64,000 nucleotides of DNA from NCBI GenBank assembly GCA_033764965.1, contig JANRIN010000074.1:7980-71979 (forward strand). The letters run 5' to 3'. The notes beneath the pieces were generated by a model that did no database searches, was not told where the DNA came from, and saw nothing but the letters and a program-made list of their open reading frames with translations. Of this stretch, positions 35,730-44,793 are shown piece by piece. Source of the DNA: JSC-12 sp033764965 (GTDB taxonomy: Bacteria; Cyanobacteriota; Cyanobacteriia; Leptolyngbyales; Leptolyngbyaceae). A program made the position numbers and the translations under genes. Every line of letters starts with the position of its first letter. Within the stretch, counting starts at the first letter, position 1.

Positions 35730-38700
35730 ATGGATAAAACTACTCGGAATCAGGATAGCAATCAATTGATCGTCGCAACAGACGGGTATGCGGGGCAGCG
35801 GTGGCTGGTAGAAGAACGTGATGCGTGCGGGGTCGGATTCATTGCCGATCGCCAGGGTCGAGCCAGCCACGACTTAATTCAAAAATCTTTGGGGGCTGCA
35901 ACCTGTCTGGAGCATCGCGGTGGTTGTAGCGCTGACTATGATTCCGGGGATGGGGCTGGTTTGATGACGGCGATTCCCTGGGAATTGTTCGGCAAGTGGT
36001 TTGTCGAGCAGGGAATAGAGATGCCAGCGACGGATGGTTTGGCAGTTGGCATGGTGTTTTTACCGCAGCATGAAGAAAGGGCAGCGATCGCCCGTCGCAT
36101 TTTAGAACAAGTTGCGGCAGCAGAAGACCTTAAGGTTTTGGGTTGGCGAATTGTGCCAGTGCAGCCAGAGTGTTTGGGCGTGCAGGCGCGGGAAAACCAG
36201 CCTCAGATTGAGCAGATTTTTGTCCAATCTAAGTTGAGTGGAGAGGCTTTAGAGCGTCAGCTTTATCTCATGCGGAAGCGAGTGTTTCGAGTTGCGGCAG
36301 AGAAGGCCCAGCAACTTGGAGATACGGCTGCATTTGATGATTTCTATCTGTGCTCTTTCTCCAACCGCACGATTGTTTATAAGGGCATGGTGCGATCGGA
36401 AGTGTTAGGGATCTTCTACCAGGACTTGCAGCAACCGCAATACAAAAGTCCCTTTGCCGTCTATCACCGTCGCTTCAGCACCAACACCATGCCAAAGTGG
36501 CCCCTTGCCCAACCCATGCGTTTGTTAGGGCACAATGGCGAGATCAATACGTTGCTGGGTAACATCAACTGGATGATGGCAAAGCAGGCAGATTTGGCAC
36601 ACGATTGCTGGGGCGATCGCTTGCCTGATTTAATGCCCACGGTTCGCATGGAAAACAGTGACTCCGCTAACCTGGACAACGTATTTGAACTGCTGGTGCG
36701 TTCTGGTCGGACTCCCCAGGAAGCACTGATGATCATGGTGCCAGAGGCATACCAGAACCAGCCCGACCTCGCAGATTATCCTGAAATTATCGATTTTTAC
36801 GAGTACTACAGCGGCATTCAAGAACCCTGGGATGGTCCGGCATTGCTGGTATTCAGTGATGGCAAGGTGGTGGGGGCTACCCTCGATCGCAATGGATTGC
36901 GTCCAGCCCGATTTGTTGTCACTCGTGATGGCTACGTTGTCGTCGCGTCGGAAGCGGGTGTGGTTGATATTCCCGAAGCGGACATTGTGGAAAAAGGACG
37001 CTTGGGTCCGGGGCAGATGGTTGCCGTCAATTTGCAGACCCATGAATTGCTGAAAAACTGGGAGATTAAGCAGCAGGTTGCCAGCGCTAAACCGTTTGGC
37101 ACCTGGTTGAAGCAGTATCGACATGAGTTGCCGACTCAACCCACTGGCGAAACCCCCTATCTTTCGCCAACCGATTTACTGCGTCATCAAACCGCGTTTG
37201 GTTACACCGCAGAGGATTTGGAATTAATCATCCAGGAGATGGCAGCTCAAGGAAAAGAGCCGACGTTCTGTATGGGTGACGATATTCCTCTGGCGGTGCT
37301 GTCTGAAAAGCCTCACTTGCTGTACGACTACTTTAAGCAGCGGTTTGCCCAGGTGACGAATCCCGCGATCGACCCCTATCGGGAACGCCTGGTTATGTCT
37401 CTGTCGATGCAACTAGGGAGACGGGGCAACTTGTTGGAAGATCAGCCGGAATCTGCTCATCTCGTCAAGCTCAACTCTCCAGTGCTAAACGATGGAGAGC
37501 TTGACCACATCCGCAATTCTGAATTTGAGACGGCTGATCTCTCGACTCTGTTTAAGATTGCCCTTGGTCCTGACGGGCTACAAAAAGCGGTGAATGAACT
37601 CTGCCAAAAAGCAGCAGAAGCCGTTCGAGCTGGTAAAGCCATTTTGATTCTGAGCGATCGCATTGCGAAGGATGGCAGCACAACCACACTCAGCCCAGAC
37701 TTCACCTACATTCCTCCCATGCTGGCAGTGGGAGCCGTGCATCATCACCTGATTCGTCAGGGCTTACGGATGAAAGCATCCCTGGTGGTAGACACCGCCC
37801 AGTGCTGGAGTACCCATCATTTTGCTTGCCTGATTGGGTATGGAGCCAGTGCGGTGTGTCCCTATCTGGCATTGGAAACGGTGCGGCAGTGGTGGCTGGA
37901 TCCCAAAACTCAGAGCTTTATGGAGCGGGGCAAGCTCAAAGCCATCACCCTGGCAACTGCCGAAGCTAATTTCCGCAAGTCGATCGAGGATGGCTTGCTC
38001 AAAATCCTCTCCAAAATGGGCATTTCCTTGCTGTCCAGCTATCACGGTGCCCAAATTTTTGAAGCGATCGGCATTGGGGGCGACTTGCTCCATCTTGGTT
38101 TTGCCGGAACTGCATCCCGTTTGGGTGGATTGAGTGTGGCTGACCTGGCAAACGAAGTGCTGTCCATCCATCGACGCGCCTTCCCTGAATTGACTCTGAA
38201 GAAACTGGAGAACTTTGGCTTCGTCAACTATCGTCCGGGTGGAGAGTACCACATCAATAGCCCAGAGATGGCGAAGCACTTGCACAAAGCCGTCGAGGCA
38301 AAGTCTTACGACCACTACGAATTGTATAAAAAGTACCTGGACAATCGTCCGTTAACCGCTTTGCGCGACCTGCTGGATTTCAAGAGCGATCGCCCCTCAA
38401 TTCCACTCGATGAAGTCGAACCTGCAACCGAAATCGTGAAACGGTTCTGTACCGGGGGAATGTCTCTAGGAGCTTTGTCTCGTGAGGCGCACGAAACTCT
38501 GGCGATCGCCATGAACCGGATTGGCGGCAAGTCTAACTCTGGCGAGGGTGGGGAAGATCCGATTCGTTTCAAGGTTCTAGACGATGTGAACGAAACCGGA
38601 CAATCTGCTACCTTCCCTCACTTAAAAGGGTTGAAGAATGGCGATTCTGTCAGTTCTGCCATTAAACAAATTGCCTCAGGACGATTTGGGGTCACACCTG

Positions 38701-40394
38701 AGTATCTAATGAGCGCCAAACAACTGGAAATTAAGCTGGCTCAAGGCGCAAAACCAGGCGAAGGGGGACAGCTCCCTGGCAACAAGGTGAGTCCTTATAT
38801 TGCCATGCTGCGCCGCTCTAAACCCGGTGTCACCCTGATTTCGCCCCCACCCCACCACGACATTTACTCGATCGAGGATCTGGCTCAACTCATTTTTGAC
38901 CTGCACCAGATCAATCCCAAAGCCCAGGTATCCGTCAAGTTGGTGGCAGAAGTGGGAATTGGAACGATCGCCGCTGGAGTTGCCAAAGCCAATGCCGATA
39001 TTATTCAAATCTCAGGACACGAAGGCGGTACGGGAGCCTCTCCCCTCAGTTCGATCAAACACGCCGGTAGCCCGTGGGAACTCGGTTTGACAGAAGTCCA
39101 TCGAGTATTGATGCAAAATCAATTGCGCGATCGGGTAATTCTGCGGGTGGATGGCGGCTTGCGGAGCGGCTGGGATGTACTGATGGCGGCTCTGATGGGC
39201 GGAGAAGAGTACGGGTTTGGTTCGATCGCGATGATTGCAGAAGGCTGCATTATGGCGCGAATTTGCCACACCAATAACTGTCCGGTTGGGGTTGCCAGCC
39301 AGAAAGAAGAACTGCGGAAGCGGTTTACTGGAATACCCGAACACGTCGTCAACTTCTTCCTATTTACGGCAGAAGAGGTGCGATCGCTATTGGCAAGGCT
39401 GGGTTACAAATCCTTGAGAGAAGTAGTTGGACGGGCTGACCTGCTGAAAATGCGGGACGGTGCCAAATTGACTAAAACTCAAAGCTTGAATTTGGATTGT
39501 TTAACCAAGCTTCCCGATACCCGTGAGGATCGTTCCTGGCTCACCCATGAAATTGTTCACAGTAACGGACCCGTTCTGGATGATGACCTGCTGGCAGATC
39601 CAGACCTCCAGGCAGCGATCGCAAACCAGGGCACGGTTAGCAAAACCGTCACGGTCGTCAACACCGATCGGACTGTTGGGGCACGGTTAGCAGGAGCGAT
39701 CGCGCTTCAGCATGGCAACAACGGCTTCAGCGGACAAATCACCCTTAATCTTCAGGGTGCAGTGGGTCAAAGCTTTGGAGCCTTTAACCTACCTGGCATG
39801 ATCCTCAATCTGCGGGGAGAAGCAAACGACTACGTGGGCAAAGGGATGCACGGCGGCGAAATTATCATTGCACCTCCGGCTGAAGCGGCTTATCACCCAT
39901 CGGATAATGTCATCCTCGGCAACACCTGCCTCTATGGGGCAACGGGTGGAACCTTGTATGCGCTGGGGCAGGCAGGAGAGCGATTTGGAGTCCGCAACTC
40001 CTACGCCAAAGCGGTGATTGAAGGAGCCGGAGACCACTGCTGCGAATACATGACCGGTGGGGTGATTGTGGTGCTGGGGCGCACGGGACGCAATGTAGGA
40101 GCCGGAATGACTGGCGGACTCGCCTACTTCTTAGATGAGGATGGCAGTTTCTTAGAAAAGGTCAACCCGGAAAATGCCAAGCCTCAACGAATCAATTCTC
40201 CAGTCGGGGAACAACAGTTGAAGGAATTGATTCAGGCTCATGCCGATCGTACTGGTAGCCAAAAAGCGCTTCACATCCTCAACAACTGGGCAGATTTTTT
40301 GCCACAGTTTTGGCAAGTGGTGCCGCCTTCCGAGAAGGATTCGCCGGAAGTCAATCCGGATGTTTCAGCCGATAAGCTCTTAACTCCGGCTTGA
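35730..40394 (+). CDS. glsF: Ferredoxin-dependent glutamate synthase
   Basis: A 1554-aa glutamate synthase that makes two glutamates from glutamine and 2-oxoglutarate, the second step of GS-GOGAT ammonium assimilation. The amidotransferase nucleophile is Cys33 (RDACGVGF) after a 32-residue propeptide to be removed. The FMN/synthase region has NSGEGGEDP, KPGEGGQLPG and SGHEGGTGASPLSS. The 3Fe-4S ligands are in EGCIMARICHTNNCPVGVA. The C-terminal GXGXG beta-helix follows (MHGGEIIIAPP and GRNVGAGMTGG). No small GltD-like subunit is present, and YAGQRWLVEERDACGVGF matches cyanobacterial Fd-type enzymes; ferredoxin as donor is inferred from this. Confidence 0.96.
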   Translation: MDKTTRNQDSNQLIVATDGYAGQRWLVEERDACGVGFIADRQGRASHDLIQKSLGAATCLEHRGGCSADYDSGDGAGLMTAIPWELFGKWFVEQGIEMPATDGLAVGMVFLPQHEERAAIARRILEQVAAAEDLKVLGWRIVPVQPECLGVQARENQPQIEQIFVQSKLSGEALERQLYLMRKRVFRVAAEKAQQLGDTAAFDDFYLCSFSNRTIVYKGMVRSEVLGIFYQDLQQPQYKSPFAVYHRRFSTNTMPKWPLAQPMRLLGHNGEINTLLGNINWMMAKQADLAHDCWGDRLPDLMPTVRMENSDSANLDNVFELLVRSGRTPQEALMIMVPEAYQNQPDLADYPEIIDFYEYYSGIQEPWDGPALLVFSDGKVVGATLDRNGLRPARFVVTRDGYVVVASEAGVVDIPEADIVEKGRLGPGQMVAVNLQTHELLKNWEIKQQVASAKPFGTWLKQYRHELPTQPTGETPYLSPTDLLRHQTAFGYTAEDLELIIQEMAAQGKEPTFCMGDDIPLAVLSEKPHLLYDYFKQRFAQVTNPAIDPYRERLVMSLSMQLGRRGNLLEDQPESAHLVKLNSPVLNDGELDHIRNSEFETADLSTLFKIALGPDGLQKAVNELCQKAAEAVRAGKAILILSDRIAKDGSTTTLSPDFTYIPPMLAVGAVHHHLIRQGLRMKASLVVDTAQCWSTHHFACLIGYGASAVCPYLALETVRQWWLDPKTQSFMERGKLKAITLATAEANFRKSIEDGLLKILSKMGISLLSSYHGAQIFEAIGIGGDLLHLGFAGTASRLGGLSVADLANEVLSIHRRAFPELTLKKLENFGFVNYRPGGEYHINSPEMAKHLHKAVEAKSYDHYELYKKYLDNRPLTALRDLLDFKSDRPSIPLDEVEPATEIVKRFCTGGMSLGALSREAHETLAIAMNRIGGKSNSGEGGEDPIRFKVLDDVNETGQSATFPHLKGLKNGDSVSSAIKQIASGRFGVTPEYLMSAKQLEIKLAQGAKPGEGGQLPGNKVSPYIAMLRRSKPGVTLISPPPHHDIYSIEDLAQLIFDLHQINPKAQVSVKLVAEVGIGTIAAGVAKANADIIQISGHEGGTGASPLSSIKHAGSPWELGLTEVHRVLMQNQLRDRVILRVDGGLRSGWDVLMAALMGGEEYGFGSIAMIAEGCIMARICHTNNCPVGVASQKEELRKRFTGIPEHVVNFFLFTAEEVRSLLARLGYKSLREVVGRADLLKMRDGAKLTKTQSLNLDCLTKLPDTREDRSWLTHEIVHSNGPVLDDDLLADPDLQAAIANQGTVSKTVTVVNTDRTVGARLAGAIALQHGNNGFSGQITLNLQGAVGQSFGAFNLPGMILNLRGEANDYVGKGMHGGEIIIAPPAEAAYHPSDNVILGNTCLYGATGGTLYALGQAGERFGVRNSYAKAVIEGAGDHCCEYMTGGVIVVLGRTGRNVGAGMTGGLAYFLDEDGSFLEKVNPENAKPQRINSPVGEQQLKELIQAHADRTGSQKALHILNNWADFLPQFWQVVPPSEKDSPEVNPDVSADKLLTPA

Positions 40395-40397
40395 TTT

Positions 40398-40457
40398 TGG
40401 TCATTTGTCACTGGTCATTCGTCGTTGTTTCACCTGATGGCGAGTGACCAGTGGTTA
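40398..40457. repeat. GGTCATT/TGACCAGTG short repeats
   Basis: Units such as GGTCATTTGTCACTGGTCAT, TTCGTCGTTG and GAGTGACCAGTGG fill the gap between the convergent glsF and histidine kinase genes. They belong to the same repeat family as the stretches at 0.15, 1.6 and 54.0 kb. The two arms GTCACTGG and CGAGTGACCAGTG can pair, so a hairpin in both transcripts is possible. Confidence 0.65.
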
Positions 40458-40461
40458 GGGA

Positions 40462-41703
40462 TTAAAGCGAACATAGGGTGGTTCTTTTGGACGAGTTTTT
40501 GGCGATCGTATGACGCGGAATCTGGACTCGAAAAGTCGAGCCTTCACCAACGCGACTTTCTACCATAATCTTGCCGTTCATCATTTGAACCAGAGATTTT
40601 GTTACCGCTAAACCCAAGCCAGTGCCCATGTGCTTACGCGCGATCGTTTGATCCACCTGACGAAAGGGTTCAAAGATGTAATTGATATCTTCAGAACGAA
40701 TGCCGATTCCTGTATCACAAACCGCAATCTCAACGACATCAGACGATGGCTCGGTCACTTCGATCCAGACCTTTCCAGAGGCTGTGAATTTAATGGCATT
40801 AGAAAGCAAATTAATCAGTATCTGGCGTAATCGGTCTGGATCATTCATCATTTCAGGATTTGTTAAGCGAACATCAACTTCTACTTCAAGCTGTTTTTCA
40901 TGCGCTAAGGATTGCAGTTCCAGAACAGTGAGATTAACTAACTCTTCCAGGTTAAAAGCTCTAGGTCTTATTTCCAATCGACCTGCCTCAAGCCTGGAAA
41001 AGTCTAGAATTTCGTTGAGCAACATCAACAAATGTTTGCCATTATTCAAAATCCGCTCAACGATATCCTTGTGATGCGGATCGAGAGAACTTTTATTCGG
41101 ACGTAGTAATAATTGGGAAAACCCAATGATGGCATTGAGCGGTGTTCGCAACTCGTGGGACATGGTTGCCAGAAATTGAGACTTTAACCGGGATGTTTCT
41201 AGCAACTTGAGATTTTGTAAATGGATTTGCTGTCGTTGGATCTCCAGTTCCTGGTTTTGGCGCATCAGTAGCTCGTTAGTTTCGCGTAAGCGTTGATTTG
41301 CCCGCTCTGCCTCGCGTTCCGCCTGATACACCCGCACCGCACTTTGAACAATTTGCAGCAAACGTTCTGGGGAGATGCGAGCTTTCGTCAAGTAATCTGT
41401 TGCGCCTGCCTTCATCAAGTCAACGGCAATTTGCTCGTCTCCCTGTCCCGTCAACACAATGAGGGGAGCGTTCACTCCCATCCGCCGCAGGTTTTGCACT
41501 AGCGTTAAGCCATCTCCATCAGGTAGGCAGTAATCCAAAAAAACACAATCAAAAGCAGTGGCGGTTGTCAGGGCGATCGCCTCAGAGCAAGTTTCTACCT
41601 CAGATAAATCGGATTGAATGCCAGCTTTGGTTAAGGCACGACAAATAGACAAACGATCTACAACATCGTCGTCAACAATCAGGATTTTTAACATATCCAT
41701 CAT
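40462..41703 (-). CDS. Receiver-first hybrid sensor histidine kinase
   Basis: A 413-aa cytosolic signalling protein. An N-terminal receiver domain (LKILIVDDD; phospho-acceptor Asp57 in FLDYCLPDGDG; KAG.TDYLTK) is joined by a coiled coil (residues 125-170) to a HisKA domain with His183 (FLATMSHELRTPLNAIIG). The HATPase domain has N-box NLLSNAIKFTASG, G1 CDTGIGI and G2 MGTGLGLAVTKSL. It has no membrane segment or PAS domain. Input must therefore be phosphorylation of the receiver by another kinase, in line with cyanobacterial phosphorelays. The target is unknown. An in-frame ATG at 41694 is an alternative start. Confidence 0.93.
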   Translation of the reverse strand: MMDMLKILIVDDDVVDRLSICRALTKAGIQSDLSEVETCSEAIALTTATAFDCVFLDYCLPDGDGLTLVQNLRRMGVNAPLIVLTGQGDEQIAVDLMKAGATDYLTKARISPERLLQIVQSAVRVYQAEREAERANQRLRETNELLMRQNQELEIQRQQIHLQNLKLLETSRLKSQFLATMSHELRTPLNAIIGFSQLLLRPNKSSLDPHHKDIVERILNNGKHLLMLLNEILDFSRLEAGRLEIRPRAFNLEELVNLTVLELQSLAHEKQLEVEVDVRLTNPEMMNDPDRLRQILINLLSNAIKFTASGKVWIEVTEPSSDVVEIAVCDTGIGIRSEDINYIFEPFRQVDQTIARKHMGTGLGLAVTKSLVQMMNGKIMVESRVGEGSTFRVQIPRHTIAKNSSKRTTLCSL

Positions 41704-41921
41704 TGGAAGAATTCAAGGAAATACCATCAGCACCGAAAAAAGTTTTTCGTAGAAAATTAGTTATCTAAAAGATCGCACGAGCGATTGGTATTTTACCCCT
41801 GCGCCACCGTAAAGGGTCTAAATCACTTCATCGCCCAGCTTTGTTATATCTTCGCATCATATCTAGTCAGTTCTTCTCTCACCTCTTCCTTAAGATAGTC
41901 TTTAAGCTGAAGAAAAATGGT

Positions 41922-41963
41922 CTAAAAGAGAGCAAGCGATCGAAGTAGCTTACTCTCTTTTAG
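41922..41963. terminator. Bidirectional terminator CTAAAAGAGAG/CTCTCTTTTAG
   Basis: A perfect 11-bp inverted repeat, extended by AAGC/GCTT after two unpaired bases, surrounds a GATCGAAGTA loop. T runs occur at the end of the stem on both strands. It lies just behind the stop of the small helical protein (minus strand) at 41974. Confidence 0.8.
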
Positions 41964-41973
41964 TGCTGACCGC

Positions 41974-42207
41974 CTACATCTTGCCGTTTTGCATGACTTC
42001 TTGCAGATGATGCCGAATTTCCTCAACTTGCTCTGCATCAGCTTGCTTCAGCTTTTGTAACAACTGCACACAGGGTTGAGAGTTCACTTGCTGTGCATCT
42101 TGAATGTAAGTTTCATACATTTGAACTGCTTCAGCTTTGTTTTTCAGCACTGTTAACAGGTCGTATTCTAGATCGCTGATTGCTTTCGACTGGTTTGTTA
42201 AGGTCAT
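41974..42207 (-). CDS. Small helical hypothetical protein (77 aa)
   Basis: MTLTNQSKAISDLEYDLLTV starts a protein predicted to be two long helices: LEYDLLTVLKNKAEAVQMYE and LLQKLKQADAEQVEEIRHHL. It is acidic, Gln-rich and has one Cys. Similar small helical proteins of unknown role are common in cyanobacteria. The ATG at 42207 with AGGAG at a good distance is preferred over a TTG two codons upstream. A strong terminator follows. Confidence 0.75.
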   Translation of the reverse strand: MTLTNQSKAISDLEYDLLTVLKNKAEAVQMYETYIQDAQQVNSQPCVQLLQKLKQADAEQVEEIRHHLQEVMQNGKM

Positions 42208-42257
42208 GACCAAAATCTCCTAAGTTTCTACTAGCTCATCATAGAAAAGCAAAGCAG

Positions 42258-42479
42258 CTAGGGTCTCACTACAGAGTCGTATTTGTGAGAAGTAACGGTC
42301 AAGCTTAAACCTGATGTATCCCTAAATGATGATAGTCGCGATCGTGACAATGTTGATTCGGGCTGATGATAAACAGGAGGCACTTTCTGCCAGCAGGAGC
42401 GACAGAACCAATATATTCCTGAGTTCTGCACATGGCGTAAAACTCTTTGGGAACAGCACGGGCAAGTGACTGTAGGCAT
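42258..42479 (-). CDS. Small zinc-ribbon protein
   Basis: MPTVTCPCCSQRVLRHVQNS and GIYWFCRSCWQKVPP give two Cys knuckles (CPCC and CRSC), a likely one-Zn ribbon. The tail of 35 residues is Ser-rich and disordered. The type is common in cyanobacteria as a small protein of unknown function. The ATG at 42479 is used over a TTG at 42485. The promoter would lie in the 386-bp spacer that follows. Confidence 0.7.
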   Translation of the reverse strand: MPTVTCPCCSQRVLRHVQNSGIYWFCRSCWQKVPPVYHQPESTLSRSRLSSFRDTSGLSLTVTSHKYDSVVRP

Positions 42480-42865
42480 ATTCAATCTTTTTATTAAAAC
42501 GTGATTAATTTGAACAAGATAGGAAAGTCATTGGTCGCGGATCATTGCCAGGAAATGAAGAGTTGGCAACCAATAGCAATCAGGTTTAATGTTTATTTTT
42601 TGCACACTTACTTAAAAGTTTTTTGAGTAAACACAAGATTTTTAAACATGAAAGTAAAATCGCATCACTTAAATTAATCTATCAGTTCCCTATGGGTTGG
42701 AAATAATCCAAACGATGTAGATCTTGGTTACCGTCCGACGTATTTGAGAGCACTCTTTTTTTCCGGGATAAAGATCTTGGGTCAGGAGCGATTAAGAAAC
42801 CTAAATTTACTCTATAGACATTAATTTATGAGGTATACCAGAGTTGACTTATATCTGTTCTTGAT
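42480..42865. other. Divergent intergenic region, 386 bp
   Basis: This AT-rich spacer lies between the zinc-ribbon gene and the DUF900-type hydrolase. It contains CATTGGTC near 42530 and short T runs, but no ORF or clear hairpin. Nothing further is recognised. Confidence 0.4.
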
Positions 42866-43861
42866 ATGCTGTTTGTGACCAATCGAGTTTTACGGGAGGG
42901 TCCGACCCCTTCCAACCCAGATGGATCCTTTGCTTTACCCCGTCAGGTGAATTTTGCCCTTAAAAATAATCAGGCAGAGCAGTCTGTCTATTTTTGTCGG
43001 CGGAATGGCGCGAATGACTACGTTGAGGTTGGCAATCGATCGTTCTTTAGTGCACTCAAAGACTCCAAAGCGCAACAAATCTTGCTGTATCTGCATGGCT
43101 ATTCCAATTTGCCGGAACCAGCGATTTTCCCAACGGCTGAACGACTTCAGGCATTATTCAACCAAAAAGCCAATGGGCAGGTGGTTGTGGTTCCGATTAT
43201 TTGGCCCTGTGATGATGATAGGGGGGCAGTGAAAGATTATTTTGATGATCAGATTGCTGCGGATGCCAGTGATGTTGCCTTTGCCCGAATGTTTGAGAAG
43301 TTTTTAAAGTGGCGCGAAGTGAACAGCACGCTAGAAAATCCTTGTGCCAAGCCAATCAATGTGCTGGCTCATTCGATGGGGAACCGAGTTCTACGGGGAG
43401 CGATCGCTCGATCGATCGAATATTTTCAGCCTCAAGGGTTTCCATTAATTTTCCGCAATGTGTTCATGTCAGCGGCAGATGTTTCAAATAACACGCTCGA
43501 TTTTGGGCAAAAGGGGGAGTACATTGCCCATTCTGCTCGCAACGCGATTATCTACTTTGCTGGAGATGACTTGGCGATGAGAGCCAGCAAAGTTGCCAAC
43601 TCCAGCATCACGGCTCGTCGCATGGGGCACACCGGACCGGAACAAATCGCCCAGGTGCCCCGCAACGTGTTTGCCCTAGACTGTGGAGATTTCAACAATA
43701 TCTATGAAAATCCAGTGGGGCACAGCTATTTCACGACAGACCCTCAGGGCAATCCTGGTCTTTTGTTTGACCATATGTGGGAGTGCATCCGACGGGGTAG
43801 AGTGCCGATGGAACCCGCTAATGCGCGAGTCACCATCCTGCGATCGCGCTTCTGGCTTTGA
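42866..43861 (+). CDS. DUF900-type alpha/beta hydrolase
   Basis: A 331-aa protein starting MLFVTNRVLREGPTPSN. It has LLYLHGYSNLPEPAIF and a nucleophile elbow VLAHSMGNRVLRGAI (Ser in AHSMG). The region FRNVFMSAADVSNNTLD carries the probable catalytic Asp and GNPGLLFDHMW the likely His. This is the layout of the DUF900/esterase-type hydrolases. The substrate is unknown, and no signal peptide is present. No good ribosome binding site is visible. Confidence 0.8.
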   Translation: MLFVTNRVLREGPTPSNPDGSFALPRQVNFALKNNQAEQSVYFCRRNGANDYVEVGNRSFFSALKDSKAQQILLYLHGYSNLPEPAIFPTAERLQALFNQKANGQVVVVPIIWPCDDDRGAVKDYFDDQIAADASDVAFARMFEKFLKWREVNSTLENPCAKPINVLAHSMGNRVLRGAIARSIEYFQPQGFPLIFRNVFMSAADVSNNTLDFGQKGEYIAHSARNAIIYFAGDDLAMRASKVANSSITARRMGHTGPEQIAQVPRNVFALDCGDFNNIYENPVGHSYFTTDPQGNPGLLFDHMWECIRRGRVPMEPANARVTILRSRFWL

Positions 43862-43866
43862 TTCTA

Positions 43867-43921
43867 TAGGAACGCCACTGTGGAGGTTTTAAGATTGAGC
43901 CTGCCAATAATGGCGTTCCTA
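43867..43921. repeat. 55-bp hairpin with 11-bp perfect inverted repeats
   Basis: TAGGAACGCCA (43867-43877) and TGGCGTTCCTA (43911-43921) are exact reverse complements around a 33-base loop. It lies in the 70-bp gap between the convergent hydrolase and the coiled-coil membrane gene. It looks like a REP/MITE-type unit and may also serve as a terminator for both genes. Confidence 0.6.
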
Positions 43922-43930
43922 CAAGCCAGG

Positions 43931-44374
43931 TTACTTCAAGGATTCCAGAACTGCCGCACCGATCAACACACAGAGGGTCAAGACAATCAGGGGAGCTAGA
44001 ATCATTGACATCAGACTGATCAAAGCGGCGAGAACGGGTTCAGCTTGCAAACTGGCAGACACCACACAGGCGATCGAAAAGCCAATCAAGAACAGAAACA
44101 ACCACTTTAGAGCTTTGAACCCTAACCGGATCACGGTACTGTAGTCGTTTGCAGTTTCTGGAGTGATCGGCATGGGACGAGTTGGGGGTTTGACGCGATC
44201 GTGCTCCTCCAATTGCTGCTGCATTCGTTGCAGTTGCGCCTGCATTTGCTGGTTACTGAACTGCATGGCATGGAGTTGCTCAGTTAAGCGAGCGATCGTT
44301 TCTGCGTCATGGTCAGCCATAGAAGAATTGGTGTTGTGTGAGTTGTGGGATCTCTGGGGGCTTAACGACGGCAT
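43931..44374 (-). CDS. Coiled-coil membrane protein of unknown function
   Basis: A 147-aa protein. Residues 20-60 are a Gln/Met-rich coiled coil (ARLTEQLHAMQFSNQQMQAQ and LQRMQQQLEEHD). A Pro-rich hinge follows, then two hydrophobic helices (LKWLFLFLIGFSIACVVSAS; LISLMSMILAPLIVLTLCVL). It may oligomerise through the coiled coil in the membrane. The ATG at 44374 has an AGGAGG site; a longer reading from 44428 lacks one. No family recognised. Confidence 0.7.
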   Translation of the reverse strand: MPSLSPQRSHNSHNTNSSMADHDAETIARLTEQLHAMQFSNQQMQAQLQRMQQQLEEHDRVKPPTRPMPITPETANDYSTVIRLGFKALKWLFLFLIGFSIACVVSASLQAEPVLAALISLMSMILAPLIVLTLCVLIGAAVLESLK

Positions 44375-44702
44375 AATTGAACCTCCTGACGAGTGGGAGA
44401 AAAGGATATCAATCATCTCCTCAACCAATTTTGATCCGTCGCATCAACACTATTCAGTAGGAGAACTCAGATCAATGGATTGAATTGAGTTGGTCGGGCG
44501 AGATTTTGACATGGACTAAATTGCGGGGGTATCGCTTGACTGATTCATCAGTTGTTTTGAGGAATGTTATGCATTGTTGCTGGATTCCTCCTGGTAAGTA
44601 ATACAAACGAGTGATGACCTTTTCCCAAAATAATGATGATGCTTCTCTCCCAAATTATGGAGCAAGCGTGAGGAGTTGTCGGTAGGGTAAGGTCGGTAAT
44701 AT

Positions 44703-44730
44703 GACTGGTACTCATAAAAAGACTGGTACT
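44703..44730 (+). promoter_or_regulatory. Direct repeat GACTGGTACT upstream of the STAND gene
   Basis: GACTGGTACT occurs at 44703-44712 and 44721-44730, a spacing of 18 bp, inside the 419-bp spacer before the STAND NTPase gene. A repeat of this size is a possible operator for the STAND gene's own control. The rest of the spacer (44375-44793) shows no ORF. Confidence 0.45.
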
Positions 44731-44793
44731 AAGGTGTTGAAAAATGTTGGAAAGAGTAGGTTAGATTGAGAAAAAACAATCAGTAACGCTTCA

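Noticed and set aside
36630..38315. Long minus-strand ORFs inside glsF
   Set aside because: They are antisense frames of a strongly conserved gene, with no own start signals.
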